Source of the DNA: Siphonodentalium dalli
Taxonomy: Eukaryota; Mollusca; Scaphopoda; Gadilida; Siphonodentaliidae
NCBI GenBank assembly: GCA_032622095.1
Contig: CP136062.1
Span: forward strand, 56,341,849-56,405,848
Length of the DNA: 64,000 nt
Direction: 5' to 3'
The notes below the pieces were generated by a model. The model was not told where the DNA came from and did not search any database. It saw only the letters and a list, made by a program, of their open reading frames with translations. Position 1 is the stretch's first letter. Each line of letters opens with the position of its first letter. Shown piece by piece: positions 34,729 through 45,230 of this stretch. Position numbers and translations under genes: made by a program.

Positions 34729-35046
34729 TAATGAAAATAAAAGAAGAAAATCAATCTATTTAGCATGTAATTGTTAGCGATAGTTTTACAGACTTTTATA
34801 CAATTTACATTATTTGCATGAACCCACTTAGAAGGTCTTGACTTGAGTCCCTTTTAAGAGCCAGTTCGAAAGTCTTCAATGGTCAAAATCAGTATCGACA
34901 TTGTCAGAAACCTAATTCAAATATGATTAGACTCTTTGTATTGATATGAAAAGCTTTTACGTTTTTATAGTAACTATTTTTCATAATTCATTAACTTGTT
35001 CTCGGTTAGAGATTCTGGCATTAGCATGATTTTATGGTCCTGTGAA

Positions 35047-35255
35047 TACAGTATCCTAAATAATCAACCCCTAAACCACAGCAGAATTTTGGGAAATTTT
35101 TCTGGATTTAGTCGGAAATATGGCTTGCTGCCATTCATCGGAAAGCTCTCTCGGTGAGAGCTTTCCGATGAATGGCAGCAAGCCATATTTCCAAGGAAAT
35201 CCTGACAAATTTCCCATAATTCTGCTGTGGTTAAAGGGTCATATAATTGGGATTC
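35047..35255. mobile_element. TA-bounded palindromic MITE, complete, diverged ends
   Basis: TACAGTATCCTAAATAATCA, core GGCTTGCTGCCATTCATCGG, centre CTCTCTCGGTGAGAG and mirror. The right terminus is degraded. Confidence 0.8.
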
Positions 35256-35683
35256 TTTGCAATGCCGTCATATAGGTGACTAAAAAATGGTAATTTTGTT
35301 GCACAACTGATCACTACCAAACCAGATACTTGTTATTTTTAAACCACTGAGAATCTTATTCAATGAAAATTCCGTAAAGCTAAGCTTCTGGGTTGGTTGA
35401 GGATTGTCGATATATAATAATAATCATCCTTGATATCAGCTCCATGGTTAGTTTTGCAACAATGAGATAATTATATTTGTTTCCACATCGGGTAGCAACA
35501 AGCAAATTGTAGGGAAAATAAATATTTTTTGCATAACTAACTACGTACTGCCTCAGAGACTCGTCTTAACAGTTTCCAATTCGAATGGACTATCTGATGA
35601 AATAATGCTAATTTTGACCAATTTTGACATTCAAACTAGCCCAACCCTCCATTAAATATGGTCTATCTCTTCTGGGCTACAAT

Positions 35684-35818
35684 TACAGTAATGCCCAAAG
35701 TAATTGACGGCGAGAGCTTTCCGATGAATGGCAACAAGCCATATTTCCGACTAAATCCTGAAAACTTACCCATAATTCTGCTGTGGTTAAGTGGTCAATT
35801 ACTTTGGGCATTACTGTA
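35684..35818. mobile_element. TA-bounded palindromic MITE, internal deletion (subtype 1)
   Basis: The first 26 bases of the left end join directly to the centre GGCGAGAGCTTTCC; the rest of the left arm is lost. The right arm is complete and ends GGGCATTACTGTA. Confidence 0.85.
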
Positions 35819-35920
35819 CAGCAAAAACACAATTTATATAATACCTTTTTCTGTGAATAAAACACAGACAAAATGAAGATTGGCCGGGTATATTATTTGA
35901 CTATATAGGCATAATAATAT

Positions 35921-36065
35921 TCGTTATCTTCGGCAACATAGGGGGTACATGGAGATTTAATACCTGGATGTCGATTTTGAACCCAGAGGTGGAGCCGAGG
36001 GGTTCAAAAAGAGACATCCAGATATTAAATCTCCATGTACCCCACAATGTTGCCGGAGATAACAA
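35921..36065. repeat. Palindrome, about 145 bp
   Basis: GTTATCTTCGGCAACA, GGTACATGGAGATTTAATAC and CTGGATGTC pair with the reverse complements ending at 36065; the loop carries TTGAACCC/GGGGTTCAA. It overlaps the outer end of the longer palindrome that follows. Confidence 0.8.
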
Positions 36066-37412
36066 TTTTATCCCCACAACAATAATCATGTCTCCTTAAT
36101 TTAAGTGTGTTTTTCATAGGTTATCCGATTAATTCACACCAATAAGAATAATTCAGTAGCTGACCTAAGGATCCGGTTCAGGTGACGTCAAATTCGGCAT
36201 GCGAGAGCAATGTCATGATTGGTGCAAACTGCCAGTTCAAGAGTCATTAATATACCCCCGATGTTTCACGTGCTCATATACCCCCGATGTTTGGCGCACG
36301 TTCTCTTATACCCCACTGTCAAGGGTGGCGGGGGACATGGTGATTTAAATGTGGCGTTGTAGCCAATCAGATTGCTAGTTACAACCGGATGTGGGGACAA
36401 AGTTGTTTATCCCTGATGTAGCCGAGCAAAATATCTGAATCAATATGACATTTTGCCTTGATGGAGATTTCTAACAAGAGAGAGTTGTACCTCATGCTAC
36501 GCTCCAAAAGTTTCGCAGAAATGAGGTCCCCAGAGTGACAGCGGCATATAAGAGAACGTGCGCCAAACATCGGGGGTATATGAGCACGTGAAACATCGGG
36601 GGTATATGAATGACTCTTGAACTGGCAGTTTCCACCAATCATGACATTGCTCTCGCATGCCGAATTTGACGTCACCTGAACCGGATCCTTATGTCAGCGA
36701 CTGAATTATTATACTGGAGTCAGCTTGTCCGTCCGTCGTCCGTCCGTGGACACAAATTTGTCCGAAGTTTTTCTCAGTCGTTTTTTTTATCAATTGTCGT
36801 GAAACTTGGCACAGACATCAACCACCATGGGAACCTGTGCACCTGCGATTATGACGTCAGAGTTTTTTTCGTGGAGTTATCCCCCCTTTTTTTACTTAAG
36901 AAATTTTTTGCAACATGTATACTTTTGTCCGAGCTTTTATTCCTACATTTTTTGGTCAATTTTTTTAAAACGTGGCACAGATATTTAGTACCATGGGAAC
37001 TTGTGCACCTGCGATTATGACGTCTGTCCGACATTTATTGGTGGAGTTATTTCCCTTTTTCGACTTAGAATTTTTTTCGCAACATACATAATTTTGTCCA
37101 AGCTTTTATTCCTACATTTTTCGGTCAATAGGTTTAAGATTAGGGTTATGGTTGTACACCTGCAATGGGAACTGTTATTTTATTATTTTAACTAAATGTT
37201 TACTGACATGTGAAACATCTTAGTATTTTAAAAACAGGGGGGGTATCCGTAGTCCCATTGGGACAGTCACACCTCTAGTTCTTATTGGTGTGAATTAATC
37301 GGATAACCTATGAAAAACACACTTAAATGAAGGAGACATGGTTATTGTTGTTGGGATAACATCGTTACCTCCGGCAACACTGTGGGGTACATGGAGATTT
37401 AATACCTGGATG
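36012..37412. mobile_element. Long inverted repeat split by a Helitron-like insertion
   Basis: Left arm 36012-36306. The right arm is in two pieces, 36545-36708 and 37279-37412. Landmarks: GAAAAACACACTTAAAT-like block, GGATAACCTATG, TTGACGTCACCTGAACCGGA and ATCGGGGGTATATGA, each present in both arms in opposite orientation. Without the insertion the right arm would be about the same length as the left. Confidence 0.85.
36709..37278 (+). mobile_element. Helitron-like non-autonomous element
   Basis: 570 bp inserted between A and T with no target duplication: the uninterrupted left arm reads GAATTATTCTTATTGG, the right arm GAATTA, insert, TTCTTATTGG. The 3' end is CTAG, with a hairpin GTCCCATTGGGAC about 12 bases upstream. 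The 5' end is TTATACTGG rather than the usual TC. The interior has CCGTCCGTCG-type repeats and two diverged 210-bp units (GAAACTTGGCACAGACAT and ACGTGGCACAGATATTT). Confidence 0.7.
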
Positions 37413-37476
37413 TGACATCACTGCATCGTTTCAGTTTCTCTTCTAAAAATAGCATGTAAAACTATCCCATCAACTG

Positions 37477-38061
37477 GCGAAAGGTGTGTATTATACCAGA
37501 AAGGTGTGTATTATACCAGAAAGGTGTGTATTATATCAGAAAGGTGTGTATTATACCAGAAAGGTGTGTATTATATCAGAAAGGTGTGTATTATACCAGA
37601 AAGGTGTGTATTATATCAGAAAGGTGTGTATTATACCAGAAAGGTGTGTATTATACCAGAAAGGTGTGTATTATACCAGAAAGGTGTGTATTATACCAGA
37701 AAGGTGTGTATTATACCAGAAAGGTGTGTATTATACCAGAAAGGTGTGTATTATACCAGAAAGGTGTGTATTATACCAGAAAGGTGTGTATTATACCAGA
37801 AAGGTGTGTATTATACCAGAAAGGTGTGTATTATATCAGAAAGGTGTGTATTATACCAGAAAGGTGTGTATTATATCAGAAAGGTGTGTATTATACCAGA
37901 AAGGTGTGTATTATACCAGAAAGGTGTGTATTATATCAGAAAGGTGTGTATTATACCAGAAAGGTGTGTATTATATCAGAAAGGTGTGTATTACACCAGA
38001 AAGGTGTGTATTATACCAGAAAGGTGTGTATTATACCAGAAAGGTGTGTATTATACCAGAA
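37477..38061 (+). repeat. 20-bp minisatellite, about 29 units
   Basis: Unit AAGGTGTGTATTATACCAGA, nearly perfect; the main variant has ATATCAGA for ATACCAGA. All three + frames are open because the unit has no stop in any phase, so the long frames here are artefacts. Two further units follow the MITE at 38481-38520. Confidence 0.97.
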
Positions 38062-38081
38062 AAATCTAACTAAAATGAATA

Positions 38082-38480
38082 TTAACCCTTTACCCAACAA
38101 ACCGGCCAAAACCGGCCAAATAAAGCTGCAACAGCCTAAATTATCTTCGGTCTGTCTCAATATAACCATACAAATATGGGTATCATTGGAACCGGCTCAT
38201 TGACCACATTGTGATGGTTACAGTTATGCCCTGTGCCAATGCATTCTCTTATATATGCGAGTCGACCATAGGTCGCCTCGCATATATAAGAGAATGCATT
38301 GGCCTAAAAAATTCTTTTTTTAACACTTTTTACCATTTTTTCTTACATTCTTTAACAATTTTATAATTTTTAATGTGTTAAGCCAATGCATTCTCTTATA
38401 TATGCGAGGCGAACTATGGTCGACTCGCATATATAAGAGAATGCATTGGCACAGGGCCGTTCTGTTGGGTAAAGGGTTAA
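38082..38480 (-). mobile_element. piggyBac-like MITE, large type, copy 2 (inverted)
   Basis: TTAA both sides; CCCTTTACCCAACA left and TGTTGGGTAAAGGG right. It is the reverse orientation of 24939-25392: the long ACCATCACAATGTGGTCAAT-type segment is now at the left, then two inner palindromes. Confidence 0.85.
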
Positions 38481-38577
38481 AGGTGTGTATTATACCAGAA
38501 AGGTGTGTATTATACCAGATAAATCTAACTAAAATGAATATTAAATTATTAATTGATGGAATCATTTCCGGGCAGGC

Positions 38578-39025
38578 GTCTTTGGTTCATATTTATTATT
38601 TTAGACCCCGGAATCTATATTAAACTTGTTAACAGGTAGAGATTGACCATCTTTAAGATATCTTGTGAAGGTAACGGGAAGAATGGTGAATGTTCTGAGA
38701 GGATAACGGGAAGAATGGTGAATGTTCTGAGAGGATAACGATGCAGTGATGTCACATTTGGTTTCCTTGGTAACTGGAATTCACTGCACAGGGACAAGGA
38801 GCTGTCCTTATGCTTGTCTTTGGTTCATATTTATTATGTTAGACCCCGGAATCTATATTAAACTTGTTATCAGGTAGAGATTGACCATCTTTAAGACATC
38901 CTGTGAAGGTAACGGGAAGAATGGTGAATGTTCTGAGAGGATAACGATGCAGTGATGTCACATTTGGTTTCCTTGGTAACTGGAATTCACTGCACAGAGA
39001 CAAGGAGCTGTCCTTATGCTTGTAT
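38578..39025 (+). repeat. Two-unit tandem repeat, about 238 bp
   Basis: GTCTTTGGTTCATATTTATT to GGAGCTGTCCTTATGCTTGT occurs at 38578 and 38816. The first unit has an extra 33-bp internal copy of the GGGAAGAATGGTGAATGTTC segment. The AACGATGCAGTGATGTCACA word is also found inverted at 37412-37432. Confidence 0.85.
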
Positions 39026-39096
39026 ATACCGACTATGTCGGACTGAAACCTGATATTGTGTGTCAACATGCCTACTGAACTTACTTGTTTAGTGCT

Positions 39097-39170
39097 ATGG
39101 AAACAGCAGAAATGTGGGACGATGTAGCAGATGGACTGGAACGGTGTGTTTCACAGACTTCATGTGAAGA
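39097..39170 (+). CDS. Candidate exon A of an unidentified gene
   Basis: Reads METAEMWDDVADGLERCVSQ and TSCE, then reaches GA|GTGACT. An acceptor TTGTTTAG lies 4 bases before the ATG, so this may be an internal exon. The phase fits the acceptor at 40300. The donor is weak. The composition is acidic and coding-like. I do not recognise the protein. Confidence 0.35.
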
Positions 39171-39534
39171 GTGACTGCTGAAATGTTGGTGGACGCAATC
39201 AAAAGTTTGCTTAAGGATTGGATTAGAGTTTATGTGGAAGTTCTCAGACTAAAATCAAAGTACGGTATCCAATACCTGGGAAATAATTCACGGTTTAGTG
39301 GACTTCATGGATTAAAACGTCTACGCAGGTCTCCAGCTCCATATGTTTATTGAAGGAGTATCTTCAACTAAAACTTTGGAAATTATTCAGTTCCATGGGA
39401 ATGGACAATGGACCAAGTTTGTCTCCTGCAGTCAATTTGAAATGTTTATCCACCATCATGGTTTGTTGTTCGGAAATTTCTTTCAAGGGTGTCATGACAG
39501 CCAATCATGCTCAGGCCAAAGAATAAGGTGCCAT

Positions 39535-39970
39535 GTATTTGAAAAATGAGGTCCCCAGAGGATGATTTTAATGACGCTACCCCACACAGTGGGCTAGAGT
39601 AACGAAATCGCCCTCTGGGGACCTCACTCTGCTTAGGCCTCATCTTCTCTGGAAAGTATCTTTATTATCACAACAAGTTTTTTGGTTTCTTTTTCTGTTT
39701 TAGTTTAGTTTCTCTATATCCCCCAAATTGGCGGACGACATAATCGGGATGCCCAATGGCAGTCTTTAAAATCCATAATATTTTGCTATATATACAGCGA
39801 ATCAGGAGCTTTTACGAGAACCAAATGAGAATTATGATTTGGATTCTTGTTGGATTTTAAGGCTGCAATGGCTGCACATCTATTCCGAGTCTAGGTCTCC
39901 CATACTGATTGCAGATGATTGAGGCCTAAGCATCACTAAATTAACCCTCAAATGTCCGGCACCATATTCT
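39535..39970. mobile_element. Long 'gaggt-ccccaga' MITE, second copy
   Basis: Palindrome 39545-39634, then GCCTCATCTTCTCTGGAAAG and a spacer with the same word order as 33500-33785, ending near TCCGGCACCATATTCTCAAG. Confidence 0.6.
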
Positions 39971-40041
39971 CAAGCCTGTTTATGCTATTTATAGAAGGCA
40001 CGTGACTCTGTTGATTGTTTCTGTTGGTGCGTTCCTTTATA

Positions 40042-40256
40042 TACAGTATTGCCCTAAATAATCGACTCTTTAACCACAGCAGAATTATGGGTAATTTTTC
40101 AGGATTTAGTCGGAAATATGGCTTGTTGCCATTCGTCAGAAAGCTCTCATTTGAGAGCTTTCCGATGAATGGCAACAAGCCATATTTCCGACTAAGTCTT
40201 GAAAAATTACGCATAATTCTGCTGTGGTTAAGGGAGTCGAGTATTTAGGGCATTAC
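40042..40256. mobile_element. TA-bounded palindromic MITE, complete copy (subtype 2)
   Basis: TACAGTATTGCCCTAAATAA left, centre CTCTCATTTGAGAG, GGGCATTAC right. It ends about 45 bp before the candidate exon at 40300. Confidence 0.85.
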
Positions 40257-40299
40257 CTCCCAAGGCATTTGGACTGTTTCTGCGACTCACTTATTTCAG

Positions 40300-40406
40300 G
40301 CAGCATTTTTTGCTGAAGCATTTGGACGTTGAAATCTCAGAATTATGTAGTGCATTCCAGAAAGTGTTCGCAGGATTTGATGAAATTCGGGTCTGTTCAC
40401 TCTGTT
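40300..40406 (+). CDS. Candidate exon B of an unidentified gene
   Basis: A strong acceptor (CACTTATTTCAG) and a consensus donor (T|GTAAGTG) bound an open frame: QHFLLKHLDVEISELCSAFQ, then KVFAGFDEIRVCSLC. The amphipathic, non-repetitive composition and both consensus splice sites make it the best non-MAF1 exon in the window. The incoming phase matches candidate exon A. It leaves phase 1; an AG at 40543-40544 would close the frame soon after, giving a possible C-terminus. No domain recognised. Confidence 0.5.
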
Positions 40407-40684
40407 GTAAGTGTTTTTTCTATGATATTTTTGTTTACAATTGATATGTTCTCTTTTGTTTTTCTGATATGTAATCATCAATGAAATCATTCATTTTCAT
40501 CTTTTTTTTCTGATATGTTATAATTATTTTTTTCAGTAATTTTACAGGCAAAAATAATTAATTCAATATAAATTCCTCCTTGATCAAAATGATGAAACAA
40601 ATGGGGTGAAGGAGAAGATCACTTGATCTTTTCAACCATCAACTACTCTCTCTATGATGAAACAGACCGAAGTGAAGGGGAAGC

Positions 40685-40886
40685 TACAGTAATTCTCTAA
40701 ATAATCGACTCCTTAACCACAACAGAATTATGGGTAACTTTTCAGGATTTAGTCGGAAATATGGCTTGTTGCCATTCATCGGAAAGCTCTCCCCGAGAGC
40801 AACAAGCCATATTTCCTACTAAATCCTGAAAAGTTAGCCATAATTCTGCTGTGGTTAAGGAGTCGATTACTTAGGGCGTTACTGTA
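40685..40886. mobile_element. TA-bounded palindromic MITE (subtype 2), small deletion
   Basis: TACAGTAAT to ATTACTG-like right end (GGCGTTACTGTA). About 15 bases next to the centre are missing on the right arm, so GAGAGC joins directly to AACAAGCC. Confidence 0.85.
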
Positions 40887-41015
40887 AACAAATATCTCCA
40901 TACATTGTTCATCAGTATTATCAGTGTCACTGGAGTCAAAAACATGAAGTTTATTGTAGTTGAATTACCTCACACTTTGGGCCCTCGTGTTTTCTATGTC
41001 TTATTGTTTAGATGT

Positions 41016-41198
41016 TAACCATTTAGGAGCTGCGCTGGTGCAGCATTAAAGATCATGACCCAGTGCATTCTCTTATATATGCGAGTCTCCCATAAGGAGT
41101 CTCACATTTTTAAAAGAAATGCACTAGCTTACAAGATCAAGGTAAATATTTATAGGCCGATGTATTCTCTTATATATGCGATGCTCCCTATGGGAGAC
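41016..41198 (+). mobile_element. piggyBac-like MITE, small type, interrupted copy
   Basis: GGAGCTGCGCTGGTGCAGCA and both inner palindromes are present up to TATGGGAGA, where the next copy begins with TTAA. Its right end is missing. Confidence 0.75.
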
Positions 41199-41461
41199 TT
41201 AACCCTTTCATGATGGGAGCTGTGCTGGTGCAGCATTAAAGATCATGTGCCAGTGCATTCCCTTATATATGCGAGTCTCCCACAGGGAGCCTCACATATA
41301 TAAGAGAATACACTGGCTTACAAGGTCAATGTAAATATTGTTAGGCCAATGCACTCTCTTATATATGCAAGACTCCCTTATGGGAGACACGCATATGTAA
41401 GAGAATGCATTGGCACAAGGTTTTCGCAAATTTCAGAAAGCTCCAATCATGGAAGGGTTAA
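41199..41461 (+). mobile_element. piggyBac-like MITE, small type, complete
   Basis: TTAA both sides; CCCTTTCATGATGGGAGCTG left and AGCTCCAATCATGGAAGGG right, with two inner palindromes. Abuts the interrupted copy at its left. Confidence 0.85.
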
Positions 41462-41552
41462 AGACAAAGTTATTTTCTCCTGAAATGATAATTTGCACAT
41501 GACTCAAAAGATGACCAAAATTTAGAAGAAATAAAACATCATTTTAGAAAAG

Positions 41553-41636
41553 TTGTTTTCCTGGGACATTTCTCTTCATTGTAACATGGATCATCCAAAT
41601 ACGGCTGGCGACAGTGGGAACACTGAATCAATGCAA
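41553..41636 (+). CDS. Candidate exon C of an unidentified gene
   Basis: Open frame SWDISLHCNMDHPNTAGDSG then NTESMQ, ending CAA|GTAATA in phase 0. The likely acceptor (CATTTTAG, 41547) does not join in phase to exon B, as it would create a stop, so an intermediate exon would be required or the call is wrong. Confidence 0.3.
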
Positions 41637-41754
41637 GTAATAATTTGTACACATTTTCATAGTACAGCGAAACATACTAATTTATCGCAATGACGAACAT
41701 CCTCATTTTGCGCAAGCACCGAACCTGGACTTCATAAAATAATTTTCTGGACCT

Positions 41755-41807
41755 AGAGCTTTCCGATGAATGGCAACAAGCCATATTTCTGACTAAATCC
41801 TGAAAAA
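41755..41807. mobile_element. TA-bounded palindromic MITE, 53-bp fragment
   Basis: AGAGCTTTCCGATGAATGGC to ACTAAATCCTGAAAA, part of the right arm only. Confidence 0.7.
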
Positions 41808-41827
41808 GACAGGGTACCAATAGGATA

Positions 41828-42078
41828 TTAACTCTTCCATGACTGGAGATTCCTGAAATTTTGCGAAAAATCCTGTGCCGATGCATTCTCTTATATATGC
41901 GAGTCTTCAATAGGGAGCCTCACATATATAAGAGAATAGATTGGCGCAACAATATTTACCTTTACCTTGTAAGCCAGTGCATTCTCTTATGATATATGCT
42001 GGGCTCCCTATGGGAGACTCACATATATAAGAGAATACACTGGCCCAGGATCTTTAATGCTGCACCAACACAGCTCCC
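41828..42078 (-). mobile_element. piggyBac-like MITE, small type, inverted, right end lost
   Basis: Begins TTAACTCTTCCATGACTGGAG and ends in CACAGCTCCC, where the TTAA-bounded element at 42079 starts. The CCCTTT end and its TTAA are absent. Confidence 0.75.
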
Positions 42079-42531
42079 AAGATGCATAATCCGATTTAAC
42101 GCTCTGAAATTACTATTTCTGTGGCTTCGGGGTAAAGAATATTTGATTCGTGTCGAGTAACCCACCCATCAAAGCTCAAGAGTGATCAGATATCGATTTT
42201 TGATATTTGTTATTTCCCCAAGATAAGTAATTTTTGGCGGCCTGGCAAACAATTTTGAGCCAACAGTCTTGGACCAAATTGTGGATGAAGATGGATAACT
42301 CTAAAATCAAGTGGCTTTGCATCTTAGATATTTGACAATCTGGTCAGATTTTGTTGAACAAAATGTTGATAAACAACACGTTTTGGGCAATTTTATACTA
42401 TTGTTGACTGTGGTTAGCATTATTATTGGGCTATTAATCGATTCTGATAACTGAAGCAGCATTTCAAATAATGTTTTTTTTGTTGGAATTTGATGATATG
42501 GGAACCATCGAATCAGATTGAGTACCTTTAA
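42079..42531 (+). mobile_element. TTAA-bounded 'GATTCGAGTCGAG' family, copy 3
   Basis: AAGATGCATAATCCG to GATTGAGTACCTTTAA. The left TTAA is lost at the junction with the piggyBac-like copy. Confidence 0.75.
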
Positions 42532-42811
42532 CACTCTTGCCTTGAATTACAGTACAATGAACACGTGTAGAAATAATTACTTCTGTTTATCCACAGTGAA
42601 ATATCAAATTGTTATCGTTTATCCACAATGGGGATTTCATGTGGATATTGTCTTGATTAAAGATGCTGTCTCGTATTGGAGGAGACTATAGATAGTATTT
42701 GCTGATTCATTATACGAGTCAATTCTAATTAAAATTAGACTCTTGAACAAGCTACGTGTAAGCGGTACAGTCTAAAGAAATTAGTGGGGTTTCCATCACG
42801 ACCCTGAATCA

Positions 42812-43188
42812 TTAAAGTGATGTGAAACACTGCGTTAGGTTGATAAAATAGAAATGGAGAATAATCTTGCTCAAAGTAGTTATTTTTACAAAATAATATA
42901 TCCAAATTCATAACCCACACCATCATTCTTGTATATTAATTACATGCAGTGAATTTTCATGGCGAAATCATTTTCGTTAGTTTATCGTTAATAGTTGCGT
43001 CCCGAATTGAGATGTAAATATTTACAATTGAGCGTAGTTTCAACAATGTTTTCTATGGAGTGGTATGGTCTATTTTCTTGAGATTTTCGGCGATGTTAGT
43101 AGAATGCTATCTTCCTCCAGTTGGCATAGCACCTGCATACTAACCTATCAGTTCAACGGACCCGAACAAGTACATAATATACCTTTAA
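42812..43188 (-). mobile_element. TTAA-bounded 'GGAATGTAGCATTCTAC' family, copy 3 (inverted)
   Basis: TTAAAGTGATGTGAAACAC at the left and ATAATATACCTTTAA at the right, with the internal order of 12660-13075 reversed. Confidence 0.75.
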
Positions 43189-43619
43189 GTCAGTGTCAGC
43201 CAATCACAATATTTAACAGGAAAGCAATGAAGCCAATCAGCCATGTCGGAAATCCACATCTCCCCAATCATCACATAGCTAAATATAGCATAATAAATTT
43301 CCTGTCACAAATTTGGAGATTATGACAACTAATTAAATACTAAAACATGGTTATGAAAAGTCCAGTTTTGACCAATAATACCTGACAAGAAGAATAAAAT
43401 TAACTATTTCCAAGAAATTCAACAGTTAACGCACAGTTTTGTTATAAATTTCGCCAAAATTAAAACAAAAGGAGATATCATTCTGCGAATCATAAACATA
43501 TTTGTTTTGCTGTGACGCCAATGCTGCATGGATTACATACAGGAGCTATTTATAGCAGCGGTAATATGAAAGATAGTCAAATTCTTTAGACTCTGCACCC
43601 CGTAGTTTGTTCGAGAGTC

Positions 43620-43834
43620 TTAACCCTTTCAGTACCAAGTCCGATTTTTGTATCAACCCATATTTCCTTGATCATTTTTCAAATTTATTGATTATAATAA
43701 TGTGATACATTGATGGAAAGAGCTCTAAGAGCTGTTTCCGTCAATGTATCACATTATTATAATCAATAAATTTGAAAAATGATCAAGGAAATATGGGTTG
43801 ATACAAAAATCGGACTTGGCACTGAAAGGGTTAA
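43620..43834. mobile_element. piggyBac-like MITE, perfect palindrome type
   Basis: TTAA both sides; CCCTTTCAGTACCAAGTCCG mirrored by CGGACTTGGCACTGAAAGGG. The arms are about 100 bp and nearly perfect through to the centre AGAGCTCTAAGAGCT. No other copy in the window. Confidence 0.85.
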
Positions 43835-45040
43835 TTTTAATTAGAACTGTGGGAGTATGCATTGATATTTTGTCTTATATAATTTTCTTCATTCAGTCAA
43901 TATTTATGTGTGATATTTGTATAGATGTATATATTGATATATAAACCTTGTTTTTAGTTGTGTTAGAAAAAAAACTGACACCATAATCATTAAATATTTT
44001 TAAAGTTGTGAAATATTATTAACTTTGAAAGATCACCTTCCTGGCATGGCACCGCTTCCAGCAACAAAAAACATTTCTAGGAAATTTGTTTTGAAGGCAA
44101 GTTTGCATTATTTTTAACGTATTAACAGGGTTTCCACTAGGGGTTGGGGGATGGTACCCCTGTGGTCGCTGGGGGAAATCTCAGTCTATTAAAAATCTGA
44201 GGTTATCTACAAGTATTTTGTGACAAAACGTCTAAAGTTAAATTTGAGGGTAAAATAAGTGTACTGACAATTTTTTTTGTGCCGCCATCAACAATGGTAG
44301 AGGAAATTGTAAAAATTTGCAATTTATTTCGATGTCCGATTTCACTACATTCATGACATGTTCCTGTTGATCATTCTTCAGTGGTTAACATCTGGACCTC
44401 ATCTACATAATCCAGGGCCTGGAACCTACGTCACCGGAAGGGTAACCCTACATCAAAATAACTGTAAATAGAGTTCGACTCGCTACTTCGACATCGTTTT
44501 TTAAATAAATACAATCGATTTCGATGTAGTATTATAAGCAAAGGAGCTATGCGACCTGCAAATCTCAACAAATACAGAAACCGAAAATCGGAAAGAATTG
44601 CTTATAATGAGAATTTCGCGTTCGCAATTCAAAATCGCGTCCGATTTCCTATTTTCGTGCAGGTGTTATCGCCAACATTTCATGTTCTCTGCGCCCTAAA
44701 CTCATTTAAAAACCGTATACATTGAGTTTCGGGATATTATAAATGCTAAAATTTGAATCAACAACAAAAAATTTACTTCTCCGTGGTTTGTTTGTAAATC
44801 TCTTAAGACACAAAGAATTTTTATGAATTTGTCTATTAATGGTAACGCCCACATCGCGTTGACGCTCACATACTATTGGCCTGTTTGCACTAACAAATGA
44901 GTCACCATCCGTATAATCCGGTAGATGAAGTCGTGTTGACATATACACACTCTGTTAAATGCGTTACAATACACAAATGGCTGTTATAGAGATGCCAATA
45001 TACTATTTGATAATCTATCTACTATATAATTTGAGACTTC
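43835..45040. other. No gene recognised
   Basis: Intergenic. A short frame MAPLPATKNISRKFVLK begins at about 44046 but stops after 23 codons. No repeat family member recognised. Confidence 0.45.
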
Positions 45041-45046
45041 CGTATA

Positions 45047-45230
45047 TCTCTCCTATATATTTTGATACAATCTGTATTCGAGAGATAACCCACATCATCC
45101 GGACCTCAATGATATGATCGTGAATGAGTATTGATATACCCCACTAAACTTTGACAAACACCAGTAATGGTGTGTAGATAATTTACATATCTCTCCTATA
45201 TATTTTGATACAATCTATTTAATTTACATA
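45047..45230 (+). repeat. Two extra copies of a Helitron-like 5' end
   Basis: TCTCTCCTATATATTTTGAT followed by ACAATCT occurs near 45047 and 45190, just before the same sequence opens the complete element at 45231. Confidence 0.7.

Noticed and set aside
37484-38203. 239-codon ORF and two overlapping frames of 187-195 codons
   Set aside because: They are the 20-bp minisatellite read in three phases. No non-repetitive domain.
38615-39069. 60- and 76-codon minus ORFs with shared CSEFQLPRKPNVTSLHRYPL
   Set aside because: The similarity comes from the 238-bp tandem repeat; no family match and no exon structure.
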